Below, in pieces: positions 17,103 to 25,853 of a stretch of DNA of 64,000 bases; position 1 is the first letter of the stretch, and the number at the start of each line of letters is the position of its first letter. The translations under genes and the position numbers were made by a program. Source of the DNA: Planctomycetota bacterium (GTDB taxonomy: Bacteria; Planctomycetota; UBA1135; GCA-002686595). The notes under the pieces are model-generated. The model saw only the letters and a list, made by a program, of their open reading frames with translations. It made no database searches and was not told where the DNA came from. The DNA lies in NCBI GenBank assembly GCA_014238415.1, contig JABABA010000001.1:62001-126000 (forward strand), written 5' to 3'.

Positions 17103-18071
17103 ATGAATACCCAGCACAATCTTGCTCCGGGCACCCTGATGGCGCTCACTCTGGCGCTGTTTTCCAGTGCTCCGCCCTGTTTTGCCGAAGCAGGCCCGCT
17201 CTTTGTTTCTTCGGCACCCGCCTTGGCCGAATGTCCCAGATTGGGCATTCTGGAAAGGGCACCGAACCGCAGCACTCTGGTGTTTCGGGGAACTCGTCCC
17301 GGCCAGATCTTGCGCCTCTACGGTCGCTGGGAAGATCCGGGCACCTCGCTCATGCCTCCCTGGGAGACACTTGCCCTGATCCCAACGGACGGTCTTGGGC
17401 AGGCTCGATTGAACTTGCCCAAGGGTGCCTTGAGCGGGTGGACCCTCAGGGTGCGAGGCCTGGGCTCGGCCCTCTGCAGTGTGGACCTGTCCATCTCGGG
17501 CCAGCCTTGGACACCCCCGGGGGTCATGGCTGGCAGTCTGCCCGACCGGGAGCGGTCGCGGGGATCAGGTGAGATCATTGTGAGCGAGATCATGAAGGAT
17601 CCGGCTCAGGTCCCGGATGCCCAGGGGGAATGGTTTGAGGTCTTCAATACCACCAACGGGCCAATTGATATGGAGGGCTGGATTCTGGCGGATCAGGGCT
17701 CGGACATGACCCTGCTGGACAACGGGGGCCTGGGCATCATCGTGCCTGCCCGGGGATATCTGGTCCTGGGCCGTGAAATCGATCCGCAGTTCAATGGTGG
17801 CGTCCTGGTGGATGCGGTCTGGTCTTCCTTCACCCTGGCCAACGGGGCCGACGAGGTGCTTTTGGCCCGGCCCAACGGGTCCCTGGTGGATCTTGTGGCC
17901 TATGGCTCAGCGCCCGGCTGGGTGGATCCGGTGGGGGCCAGCTTGCAGTTGTGCACCGATCGTCTGGCAGTCAACTGGAACGACTCCCCCGACCACTGGT
18001 GCGAGGCCCCGGTTTCCTGGGCAGGAGGCGATTTTGGCAGTCCGGGGGTTCTGAATCCCCCCTGCCCCTGA
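17103..18071 (+). CDS. Secreted lamin-tail-domain protein
   Basis: The 322-residue product has a signal peptide ending near CFAEA (residue ~29). Residues about 40-130 form an uncharacterised beta-rich domain. From about residue 155 onward there is a lamin-tail domain, the immunoglobulin-like fold that bacteria use as an extracellular add-on. It shows GEIIVSEIMKDPAQ, EWFEVFNTTNGPIDMEGWIL, VPARGYLVLGR and a C-terminal GSPGVLNPPCP. In secreted bacterial proteins such domains usually mediate binding; no catalytic motif is visible. Cysteines near the end probably make a disulfide. The ATG at 17103 is the only sensible start that includes the signal peptide. The gene is followed 64 bases later by the YwqK-like lipoprotein gene. 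Confidence 0.8.
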   Translation: MNTQHNLAPGTLMALTLALFSSAPPCFAEAGPLFVSSAPALAECPRLGILERAPNRSTLVFRGTRPGQILRLYGRWEDPGTSLMPPWETLALIPTDGLGQARLNLPKGALSGWTLRVRGLGSALCSVDLSISGQPWTPPGVMAGSLPDRERSRGSGEIIVSEIMKDPAQVPDAQGEWFEVFNTTNGPIDMEGWILADQGSDMTLLDNGGLGIIVPARGYLVLGREIDPQFNGGVLVDAVWSSFTLANGADEVLLARPNGSLVDLVAYGSAPGWVDPVGASLQLCTDRLAVNWNDSPDHWCEAPVSWAGGDFGSPGVLNPPCP

Positions 18072-18135
18072 GAAAGGTGCGTAGCCCAGGACGCGAAGGA
18101 ATTGGGCGTGGGCTTCCGGGTGCCGGGACACTAGC

Positions 18136-19191
18136 ATGCCTCGGATGCGATACTGCAGCACCCAGCCACTCGGTTCTTCCTACGCTTCCCGGGCGTTCTT
18201 GTTGCTTCTGTTGGCTCCCACGTTCTTAGGTTGCTCGGACGAGGGACAATCCGAAGCCGGCGCTGACCTGACTGTCGAGTGGTACGACCCAGAGACCAAA
18301 ATGGTCAAGAAGAGCGAGGGTCGGCAGGGGTACGGCCGGGAAGAGGGGCAGTGGAGCTACTTCCATGAGAACGGCAGCCTGGAGCGGCAGGGTTCCTTCG
18401 TCTCAGGAATGAAATCAGGTGTCTGGACCGGTTGGTATCCCAATGGCGCCGTAATGAGGCGTGGTTCCTTTGTGGGGGATCAACCGGATGGTCTCTGGGA
18501 GGAGTTCCATCCCACAGGAGTGATTTCTGCGCGCACAAGCTGGGCTAATGGGCAGATCATTGGCAAGCAGCAGAGATTCTATCCGGATGGTGGCATCCGG
18601 ACCGAAACCCCCTTTGCCAAGGGCGTACCCCACGGTGTGGAAGTGGTCTATCACCAGGGTGGTGAAGTGTACTGGGCAAAGAACATGGTAAATGGCATGG
18701 CCGAGGGTGAATCGGTTGCTCGGCACCCTGGCGGTGGCTTGCAATTCATCGGGACTTTCAAGGGGGGCAAGCTGGTCGGGGACTGGCATTACTGGCATTC
18801 CGGTGGCGAATACAAGGGCCTGCGCACCTACGACGAGACAGGCACGAACCTGGGCACCTGGCTGGACTACGGCCCCCAGGGTCAAGCGGTCATGAGTCGG
18901 GCCAATGGGGACGACGGCAGTATCCTGGCCCAGCAGTGGACGCCCGCTGGGCAGCGGCTCAGTTATGGCGAGGTCAATCCCGAAGGCCGCCCAGTGGGGA
19001 CCTTCTTTGTTTGGAAGCCTGACGGCAGCCTGAATGCAGCACTCTCGGGAATTCACGATGGCGAGCGCCGCACCAGTCCTCTGGCTCCGGAAGATGTGGT
19101 TCGGGCCGCAGAGCTGGCCGCCATGCCTGACGCTCCCCCTCTCCGGCCTTCCGATGCTCCGCGCAGGGAAGACTTTGATCCGGGTCAGTGA
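18136..19191 (+). CDS. Long YwqK/MORN-like repeat lipoprotein
   Basis: The 351-residue protein has a lipoprotein signal (lipobox FLGC near residue 33). At least nine repeats of about 20-24 residues follow the pattern G-x-W-x-x-[FWY]-x-x-[ND]-G-x-[LVM]-x-x-x-G-[ST]-[FW], for example QWSYFHENGSLERQGSF and VWTGWYPNGAVMRRGSF. MORN/YwqK repeats form an elongated beta-hairpin solenoid. The C-terminal ~35 residues are proline-rich and acidic. It is a larger relative of the lipoprotein at 11793-12245. It lies 54 bases upstream of glyA with no obvious terminator, but a functional link is not implied. Probably membrane-anchored on the periplasmic face; function unknown. Confidence 0.75.
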   Translation: MPRMRYCSTQPLGSSYASRAFLLLLLAPTFLGCSDEGQSEAGADLTVEWYDPETKMVKKSEGRQGYGREEGQWSYFHENGSLERQGSFVSGMKSGVWTGWYPNGAVMRRGSFVGDQPDGLWEEFHPTGVISARTSWANGQIIGKQQRFYPDGGIRTETPFAKGVPHGVEVVYHQGGEVYWAKNMVNGMAEGESVARHPGGGLQFIGTFKGGKLVGDWHYWHSGGEYKGLRTYDETGTNLGTWLDYGPQGQAVMSRANGDDGSILAQQWTPAGQRLSYGEVNPEGRPVGTFFVWKPDGSLNAALSGIHDGERRTSPLAPEDVVRAAELAAMPDAPPLRPSDAPRREDFDPGQ

Positions 19192-19245
19192 GCCTCGCTT
19201 TCATTCCCTTTGATCCCACCCGAATCCAATCCACTCCCCTTTCTC

Positions 19246-20484
19246 ATGACCACCATGACCCACACCGATAGCGATGTATGGGCCGCGATTCAGGCAGAGC
19301 GCGAGCGTCAGACCGAACAACTAGAGTTGATCGCTTCCGAGAACCACACCTCTCCCGAAATCATGCAGGCCATGGGTTCACCCCTGACCAACAAGTACGC
19401 GGAGGGCTACCCCGGCCGACGCTACTACGGTGGCTGCGAGCACGTGGACACGGTCGAAGACCTGGCTCGCAATCGGGCCAAGGAGCTTTTTGGTGCGGAA
19501 AGGGCAAATGTGCAGCCCCACAGCGGGACCCAGGCCAACATGGCGGCGCTGATGGCCCTGTGTTCTCCCCATGACCGTGTTCTGGGCATGTCCCTCGATC
19601 ACGGGGGTCACTTGTCCCACGGCCACCCCAAGAACTTCTCCGGTGTGTTCTATGACTTCCACTCCTACGGAGTGCAGAAGGATGGGGAGCGCATTGACTA
19701 CGAGGCTCTGCGAAAGCAGGCCAAGGAGGTCCAGCCCACGGTGCTGCTGGCGGGGGCATCGGCTTATCCGCGTCTGTTGGATTTCGAGATTTTCCGTTCT
19801 GTTGCTGACGAGGTGGGGGCGGCCCTGATGGTGGACATGGCCCACATAGCTGGGCTCGTGGCCGGGGGCGTCCACCCATCGCCAGTGCCTCATGCTGAGG
19901 TGGTGACCATGACAACCCACAAGACTCTGCGCGGGCCCCGTGGTGGCCTGATCGTCTGCCGTGCCAGTCACATCAAACAGATCAATTCCGCAGTCTTCCC
20001 CGGAGGCCAGGGCGGTCCACTGATGCATGTGATCGCCGCCAAGGCGGTGGCTCTCCGAGAAGCGCTGCAGCCAGCGTTCGCGTCCTATGCACGAGAAGTG
20101 GTCGACAATGCTCGTGTGCTCGGGGAAACCCTGCAACAACGCGGTCTGCGCCTGGTCTCAGGCGGCACGGACAACCATCTGTTGCTGGTTGATGTGGGTT
20201 CGGTGAATTTGACCGGTGCCCAGGCCGAAGACCTGCTGCATGCGGTGAACCTGACAGTGAACAAGAACCTGATTCCCTTCGATCTCCGTCCTCCCATGGA
20301 GGCTTCGGGCATTCGCATTGGAACCGCTGCGGTTACCACCCGTGGCCTGGGCCAGTCAGAGATGCGGCAGATGGGGGGCTGGATCGCGGACATCTTGGAG
20401 AATCCCGCTGACGAGCAGCAGCGAGAGCGCATCAAGGGGGAAGTTGCGGAGGTTGCTCAAACCCACGCGGTTCCCCAGGTCTGA
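19246..20484 (+). CDS. glyA: Serine hydroxymethyltransferase
   Basis: GlyA is the PLP enzyme that interconverts serine and glycine while charging tetrahydrofolate with a one-carbon unit. From the ATG at 19246 the product is 412 residues, the usual length. Recognisable motifs are [48 protein letters not shown] and the PLP-lysine segment [14 protein letters not shown] second ATG at 19255 is possible. A TTG at 19210 would add a non-conserved extension and is rejected. The 3' end converges on the BNR protein gene with a 13-base gap and no visible terminator stem. Confidence 0.97.
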   Translation: MTTMTHTDSDVWAAIQAERERQTEQLELIASENHTSPEIMQAMGSPLTNKYAEGYPGRRYYGGCEHVDTVEDLARNRAKELFGAERANVQPHSGTQANMAALMALCSPHDRVLGMSLDHGGHLSHGHPKNFSGVFYDFHSYGVQKDGERIDYEALRKQAKEVQPTVLLAGASAYPRLLDFEIFRSVADEVGAALMVDMAHIAGLVAGGVHPSPVPHAEVVTMTTHKTLRGPRGGLIVCRASHIKQINSAVFPGGQGGPLMHVIAAKAVALREALQPAFASYAREVVDNARVLGETLQQRGLRLVSGGTDNHLLLVDVGSVNLTGAQAEDLLHAVNLTVNKNLIPFDLRPPMEASGIRIGTAAVTTRGLGQSEMRQMGGWIADILENPADEQQRERIKGEVAEVAQTHAVPQV

Positions 20485-20497
20485 ATGATCCCGAGCC

Positions 20498-23182
20498 CTA
20501 TTGGAATGTGATCCGCAGGGCCTCGGTGAAGTTCGAGGTTGGCAGCAGCAGCAGGTCCCGGTACCAGACCTGGAAGTTCCAGGTCTCGCCGGGCAGCACC
20601 GCTACCACTGGTTGCATGGGCATTTGGCTCAAGTCCACCTGATGGGTGAAGCTGCCGCTGGTGCCGCTATGCATCACGTTCTGAATGAAGCGGCCGATGG
20701 GGGTTCCCATGCAGAGGATTCCGTTGGAGCCTCCGGGAAAGACGTTCCAATCTTCGTTGCGCGAGCAAAGAAGGTAGCCGAACTTGTTGAGGGGCAGGTT
20801 CTGGGCCGTCAGGGAGAGGTTGTTCAGGTTCGGATCCAAAGACCCGGCGGCGATCAGGGAGGCGGACGTGCCCGTTGAGTTCGTTCCCGCCGGAGAACAG
20901 AACCGCTCGCCCAGGCCGGGCGTGCTGGAGAGAACCAGGTCCCAGATTCCACGGCCGTAGGTGCCAAAACGCATGATCCCCTGGGCGGGGACGGACTCGA
21001 TGCTCCAGTAGGTTGTGGCCGGTGCTTGGGTGCCCATGGCATTGGACCAGACCTGGGTGCTGGCATCCATGTGCCAAGCTCCCGCCTCGGTTGCCGCATA
21101 GAGATCATCACTGCCGTCTGCTGCCCAGGCCACGCCATAGACCATGGTCTGGGGCAGTCCCTGGGCCAGGCCCTGCCAGCTTTGACCTCCGTTCACCGAG
21201 ATGCGCACTCCCGGAGTGGAATAGCCTGTGCCGCTGGCGGCGATGCGATTGGGATCGGTGGGGTGCGGGGCAATGCAGTTGCCATAGAAGTAGTGGGAAC
21301 CAGGGATTCCCACAGAGCCCTGGGTCCAGGTCACGCCCCGGTCCGTGGACCACCACAGTAGCCCCGCATTGTTGGCTGCCCAGGCCAGGTCAGGATCCGT
21401 GGGACAGAAGGCCATGGCCGAAAGGTAGCTGCCCGATCCCACGCCAAAGTCACGGGTCGAGTGATGCACTTCGCTCCAGCTTGATCCAGTCTTGTACTGT
21501 CGCCAGAGATAGCGCCCCAGGAAGAAGAAGCTGTTGGGTGTATCGGGATCTGCCACTACCGGAGGCAGCCACAGGTGCGAAGAGCCCTGGGGAAAGTCCA
21601 GGGTGCTGAGTGAACTCGTGGCCCCACTGGCAATCAGTGTGAAACCAGGATAGGTGCTGTAGACCCGGTCCAGAGAACCATCAGGGCTTGTCAGATGGCC
21701 ATAGTCTCCTGAAATGATTTGGCTGAATCCCGTGGAGGGCCCGCTCCCGGTGGAATGGGTGCGCATGCCGATCTGGTAGCCCTGATCCTGGGTGCCGCCG
21801 TGGATCCGATTGGGATTGCTGCTGTCGGTCAGGGTCGAATAGAACTGCCCGACTCCTAGACCCAGCAGTGAGAGGTTCTCAACGTTGTGCCCTTCGTCCG
21901 TGGAACGGTAGGTGCCGCCATCGGTGTTGAAATAGACGATGTCGCCGAAGGCCGGACCATCCGGGTGGGGCAGTACATTGATTGCCCGCAGGTCTGCGTG
22001 CAGTCGCTGGGCGGGATTTCCGTAGTACTCGCCCCAACTGCTGATTTGCTCCCAGGTCTGACCACCATTGCTGGAGGTGTATCCATTCACTCCACCTAGA
22101 ACCAGGGCATCCCGGTTGGATGAAAAACCGACCATTGAATTCTGGCTGCCCCAGTATTCGGGCGGGGCTGCCATGGCGTTGAAAGTCCAACCGCCATCCA
22201 GGCTGCGGTAGGGCACCCAGCTGTTTCCCTCTCGAGACGTCAAGTAGAGAGCGCCGCCACCGGCTTCGGAGCCGGTCAGGTGTCCTTGGCTGGCACCGCC
22301 AGGGCCGTCACGGACGGTGAATTGAAAGCCTCCGTCAAGGGAAACTCGGATCTTGTTGTTGTGGTAGAGGAAGATATCCGTTCCTGCGCCGTTGCCCACC
22401 TGGGGAACCCACAGTTCTCCAGACCAGGGGGTGGGCCAGGTCTTGCGCACGCTGAAGGTCTGGCCCAGATCCATGGAGGCCAGAAGCGCGTTGCCTCCGT
22501 TCCACTGTCCATAGATCAGGACCGTAGGCAGTCCGTAGGGCAGCAGGACCAGGCTGCGCACATCCGATATGCCCCCCAGGCCTGAGGGCACGGTCCAGGT
22601 GGATCCCTGATCGTCGCTGCGATAGATCGAGCTTCCCTGGCGCGCGATCAAAATGTCTGCATCGCTCAAGGAACTGGGCGGCACCACAACCAGACCATCA
22701 AAGCCCCCGAAGAGACCTTCCGAAAGGGGCGTCCAGTCAGCCCCATCCATCGTGCCGCGCCAAAGCCCGCCGTTGGCGGATCCCACATAGAGCAGCCGTT
22801 CTCCATTGCGCTCGGGCCCATAGGCGGCGCAGCGTGTGTGCCCCGAGATGTTCTTGCTGCCTACTTCAAACCAGGCTCCGCTCAATCCGCCGGCGCCCTC
22901 CGGGGCGCCTGCCAGGCCATTGCGGCGCAGGCGCTCCGCTTCCTGGTTGGCCTTCTCAATGCGGCGCCAGTCCACGCCTGGAGAGGCAATGTGCATTTCT
23001 TCGATCCACCGTCGGCGTGCAGCCTGATCGGCGCCCCCCTCATCATCGGCCTCCACAGGCCCCGGATGGCCCAACTCACGGGGCCGTTGGGTGCGGGGTC
23101 CGGCAATCGACAGCAGCATGAAACCCAAGGCCATGAGTGCTCCGGCACAGGCAGGCAGGCTGTGGTGGTTTTTGAATTGCAT
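20498..23182 (-). CDS. Secreted BNR/sortilin-like beta-propeller protein with C-terminal W-Y-R-D module
   Basis: The 894-residue protein has a signal peptide (about residues 1-28). A long series of BNR/Asp-box turns follows (S-x-D-x-G-x-T-W variants): YRSDDQGSTW, RVSLDGGFQF, YRSLDGGWTF, SSNGGQTWEQ, WWSTDRGVTW and ISVNGGQSW. These define a large sialidase- or Vps10/sortilin-type propeller. I see no sialidase arginine triad, so enzymatic activity is not supported. The final ~137 residues are a separate module with NKFGYLLC, GGSNGILCMG and ETWNFQVWYRD, related to that of the protein at 10061-11644. The gene starts 12 bases after the mtnA stop on the same strand, so it may be transcribed with it. 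Extracellular or surface location is expected. Confidence 0.8.
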   Translation of the reverse strand: MQFKNHHSLPACAGALMALGFMLLSIAGPRTQRPRELGHPGPVEADDEGGADQAARRRWIEEMHIASPGVDWRRIEKANQEAERLRRNGLAGAPEGAGGLSGAWFEVGSKNISGHTRCAAYGPERNGERLLYVGSANGGLWRGTMDGADWTPLSEGLFGGFDGLVVVPPSSLSDADILIARQGSSIYRSDDQGSTWTVPSGLGGISDVRSLVLLPYGLPTVLIYGQWNGGNALLASMDLGQTFSVRKTWPTPWSGELWVPQVGNGAGTDIFLYHNNKIRVSLDGGFQFTVRDGPGGASQGHLTGSEAGGGALYLTSREGNSWVPYRSLDGGWTFNAMAAPPEYWGSQNSMVGFSSNRDALVLGGVNGYTSSNGGQTWEQISSWGEYYGNPAQRLHADLRAINVLPHPDGPAFGDIVYFNTDGGTYRSTDEGHNVENLSLLGLGVGQFYSTLTDSSNPNRIHGGTQDQGYQIGMRTHSTGSGPSTGFSQIISGDYGHLTSPDGSLDRVYSTYPGFTLIASGATSSLSTLDFPQGSSHLWLPPVVADPDTPNSFFFLGRYLWRQYKTGSSWSEVHHSTRDFGVGSGSYLSAMAFCPTDPDLAWAANNAGLLWWSTDRGVTWTQGSVGIPGSHYFYGNCIAPHPTDPNRIAASGTGYSTPGVRISVNGGQSWQGLAQGLPQTMVYGVAWAADGSDDLYAATEAGAWHMDASTQVWSNAMGTQAPATTYWSIESVPAQGIMRFGTYGRGIWDLVLSSTPGLGERFCSPAGTNSTGTSASLIAAGSLDPNLNNLSLTAQNLPLNKFGYLLCSRNEDWNVFPGGSNGILCMGTPIGRFIQNVMHSGTSGSFTHQVDLSQMPMQPVVAVLPGETWNFQVWYRDLLLLPTSNFTEALRITFQ

Positions 23183-23194
23183 GACTGGTTCGTT

Positions 23195-24271
23195 CTAGAA
23201 GGGAATGCCCGCGCTGTTCAGCGCCTGCTCCATCTTGCCCTGAGTCGGGTTCTGAATCACTCCGACCTCGGTGATAATTGCCGTGACCAGATCTCTCGGT
23301 GTCACATCAAAAGCGGGGTTGTAGATTTTGGAACCTTCTGGTGTGATGCGTCGACCGAGACCGGAGGCGATTTCCTCCGGATCCCGTTCCTCAATGGGGA
23401 TGTCCGCTCCTTCGATCAGGCTGGCGTCCACCGTGGAGAGGGGCGCCGCCACATAAAAGGGTAGGCCATGGTGTCGTGCAGCGATCGCCACCCCATAGGT
23501 GCCGATCTTGTTGCACACATCTCCACCCCTGGTAATTCGATCGGAGCCCACGATGATGCAATCTATGCGTCCTTCAGACATGACCCGGGCGGCCATGCCG
23601 TCGGTGATCACAGTCACATCGATACCGGCGCTGGAGAGTTCCCAAGCGGTGATCCGCGCTCCCTGCAGCAGGGGCCGGGTCTCATCCGCATAGACCTTGA
23701 TGTTCTTGCCAGCTTCCTTTGCCACGTAGATCGGTGCCAGGGCAGTACCCATGCCGCCCGTGGCCAGGGCTCCCGCGTTGCAGTGGGTCAAAACCGTTTG
23801 GTCCTGGCTGAGCAGGGCCGCTCCGTGTTCGCCGATGCGGCGGCAGGTGTCCCGGTCCGATGTGTGGATGGCGAGGGCTTCATTCAAGAGGACCTGGCAG
23901 AGCTCAGCGCCTGTGGCGCCCTCCCCATGTACCGAGCGGGCTTTGGACCGCATACGGTCCAATGCCCAAAACAGGTTGACCGCAGTGGGGCGAGCCTCGG
24001 CGAGCTGATCGCAGGCTGTCTCCGCAGCGGCCAGAACCTCGTCCCCGCTGGATTCGGGCAGAGAACCGATTCCCAGAACAACCCCATAGGCTGCCGCCAC
24101 TCCGATGGCTGGAGCCCCGCGTATAGCCAGCCTGCGAATAGCCGCGACCATGTCCTCGACGGTTGAGACTTCGATCACTCGGTGCTCAGCAGGCAACAGG
24201 GTCTGCTCGATCATGCGGACGTGCCCATCGAGGGCGCCGTGCCAATGAAGGGTCTCGGGGTGTTGGCTCAT
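23195..24271 (-). CDS. mtnA: Methylthioribose-1-phosphate isomerase
   Basis: MtnA isomerises 5-methylthioribose-1-phosphate to the ribulose form in methionine salvage. The 358-residue length fits. Conserved elements are the RRLAIRGAPAIGVAAAYG substrate loop, the catalytic-cysteine segment VLTHCNAGALATGG, and the catalytic-aspartate segment IIVGSDRITRGGDVCNKIGTY. IPIEERDPEE and YNPAFDVTP complete the family signature and argue against the related eIF2B or ribose-1,5-bisphosphate isomerase families. No other methionine-salvage gene is in the window. Upstream of the start lies a 121-base gap to purE (24272-24392) in which I see no clear regulatory structure. Confidence 0.93.
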   Translation of the reverse strand: MSQHPETLHWHGALDGHVRMIEQTLLPAEHRVIEVSTVEDMVAAIRRLAIRGAPAIGVAAAYGVVLGIGSLPESSGDEVLAAAETACDQLAEARPTAVNLFWALDRMRSKARSVHGEGATGAELCQVLLNEALAIHTSDRDTCRRIGEHGAALLSQDQTVLTHCNAGALATGGMGTALAPIYVAKEAGKNIKVYADETRPLLQGARITAWELSSAGIDVTVITDGMAARVMSEGRIDCIIVGSDRITRGGDVCNKIGTYGVAIAARHHGLPFYVAAPLSTVDASLIEGADIPIEERDPEEIASGLGRRITPEGSKIYNPAFDVTPRDLVTAIITEVGVIQNPTQGKMEQALNSAGIPF

Positions 24272-24392
24272 CGAGGAGTCATTCTAACCCCGAGGGCCAT
24301 TTTTTCGGAGACAACTCTTCCCCCGCTGCCCGGCGCTGCTGTCTGGGGCAGGCGGGGCGCAATGGGGTCTGGAATTTTCTGGCCGACGGGGC

Positions 24393-24884
24393 TCAGAGTT
24401 TGCTCTGCAGGCGCGCATCCTTGGCGCGCACCGCCTCTGTCTGCTGCTGACGATGCTCTTCAATACGCTTCGCCAGATTCGGATCGCTGACCGCTAGCAG
24501 GCGGGCTGCGAACAGAGCTGCATTCACAGGTCCGCCGGAGTTGGCTCCAAAAGTGGCCACGGGCACTCCTCCGGGCATCTGCACCGTGGCCAGCAGGGCG
24601 TCGAGTCCCCCCATGGGCGGGTTGTCCATGGGAATTCCCAGCACAGGCAGGCTCGTGTGTGCGGCTACGACTCCAGCGAGGTGTGCGGCGCCTCCAGCGG
24701 CACAGATGAATACTTTGATGCCCCGTTCAGGTGCCTCGGTGACGAACGAGGCCACATCGTCCGGGGTGCGATGGGCGGACATGACTCGTGCTTCAAACGG
24801 GATTTCCAGACCACGTAGGGTCTTGAGACAACCCTCAAGGCGCGGCAGATCCGAGTCGGATCCCATCATAAGAGCAACGCTCAT
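24393..24884 (-). CDS. purE: N5-carboxyaminoimidazole ribonucleotide mutase
   Basis: Class I PurE moves the carboxyl group of N5-CAIR to form CAIR in purine synthesis. The 163-residue length and the motifs [12 protein letters not shown] (phosphate loop), [10 protein letters not shown] (catalytic histidine) and [18 protein letters not shown]-type core are standard. Its ATG overlaps the purC stop by four bases (ATGA at 24881-24884), so the two genes are translationally coupled and supply consecutive steps of the pathway. PurK, which makes the substrate of class I PurE, is not in the window. Confidence 0.96.
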   Translation of the reverse strand: MSVALMMGSDSDLPRLEGCLKTLRGLEIPFEARVMSAHRTPDDVASFVTEAPERGIKVFICAAGGAAHLAGVVAAHTSLPVLGIPMDNPPMGGLDALLATVQMPGGVPVATFGANSGGPVNAALFAARLLAVSDPNLAKRIEEHRQQQTEAVRAKDARLQSKL

Positions 24885-25807
24885 GACTGCACCCCTGCGG
24901 GCACTTCGCCGGTCAAACGCTTGCAGATATCCAGGTATCCCTCCCGTACGCGACCCAGGATTGCCGGGTCCAGATCCGGGGCGGGGGCTTCCTTGTTCCA
25001 GTCGAGGGTCTCGAGGTAGTCCCGCAGGATCTGCTTGTCCAGGCTCGGGGGCGAGCCGCCGATCCTGTACTGGTCTGCCGGCCAGAAGCGGCTGGAATCG
25101 GGGGTCAGGGCTTCATCGATCAAGGTTACTTCGCCGTTGTACGTGCCCAGCTCGAACTTGGTGTCCGCCAACAGGATTCCGATCTTGGCCAGTTCTTCGG
25201 TGCCCCGTTGGAACAGGTCGAGCGCAAGTTGCCTGCCCCCTAGCCAGCGTTCGCTGCCCACAAGTTCTTCTGCTTCGCTGGGAGAAAGAGGTTGGTCGTG
25301 GACCTCGTGCTTGGTGGTGGGGGTCAAGAGGGGTGCGTCCAACTGTTCCGCCTGTTGCAGGCCTTCGGGCAGGGGCAATCCGCAGACGCTGCCTTTTTGT
25401 TGGTACTCCTTCCAGCCGGAACCGGTGATGTAACCGCGCACCACCCATTCAATTGGATCGGGGATGCAGCGCTTGACGATCATGGATCGTCCGCGCAAAA
25501 GGTCCTGCCACTCGTTGTCCAGGGTGTTCACATCTTCGATGCGGGTGGAGACCAGATGATTGGGAACCAGATCCTCGGTTCTGGCAAACCAATGCTCGGC
25601 GATGCGCGTCAGCACTCGACCCTTGTCTGGCACCCCATCGTGCATGACCACATCAAAGGCGCTGATGCGGTCGGTGGTCACGAACAAAAGGTGGTCCGTG
25701 TCAAGAGCATAGATGTCGCGAACCTTGCCGCTGGCGACCTTGTCCAGGTTTGGAGGGCACTGGGTGTCGCCGAGGTAGGCAGGCGTGATGGAGGAGGAAG
25801 GACTCAT
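24881..25807 (-). CDS. purC: Phosphoribosylaminoimidazole-succinocarboxamide synthase (SAICAR synthase)
   Basis: PurC joins CAIR and aspartate with ATP. The product is 308 residues from the ATG at 25807. The long-type (Ade1-like) family is recognisable by [13 protein letters not shown], the [20 protein letters not shown] nucleotide-binding region, [22 protein letters not shown], and the ADTKFELG and [15 protein letters not shown] motifs. An upstream ATG at 25855 is in frame, but it adds 16 residues lacking family similarity and would overlap the aroA start on the other strand. purE follows with a four-base overlap. The 46-base gap to the divergent aroA must hold both promoters if 25807 is used. 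Confidence 0.96.
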   Translation of the reverse strand: MSPSSSITPAYLGDTQCPPNLDKVASGKVRDIYALDTDHLLFVTTDRISAFDVVMHDGVPDKGRVLTRIAEHWFARTEDLVPNHLVSTRIEDVNTLDNEWQDLLRGRSMIVKRCIPDPIEWVVRGYITGSGWKEYQQKGSVCGLPLPEGLQQAEQLDAPLLTPTTKHEVHDQPLSPSEAEELVGSERWLGGRQLALDLFQRGTEELAKIGILLADTKFELGTYNGEVTLIDEALTPDSSRFWPADQYRIGGSPPSLDKQILRDYLETLDWNKEAPAPDLDPAILGRVREGYLDICKRLTGEVPAGVQS

Positions 25808-25853
25808 GGGGCGGACAGTATGACCCCAACATGGGCAGGCTACAATCCGAACC

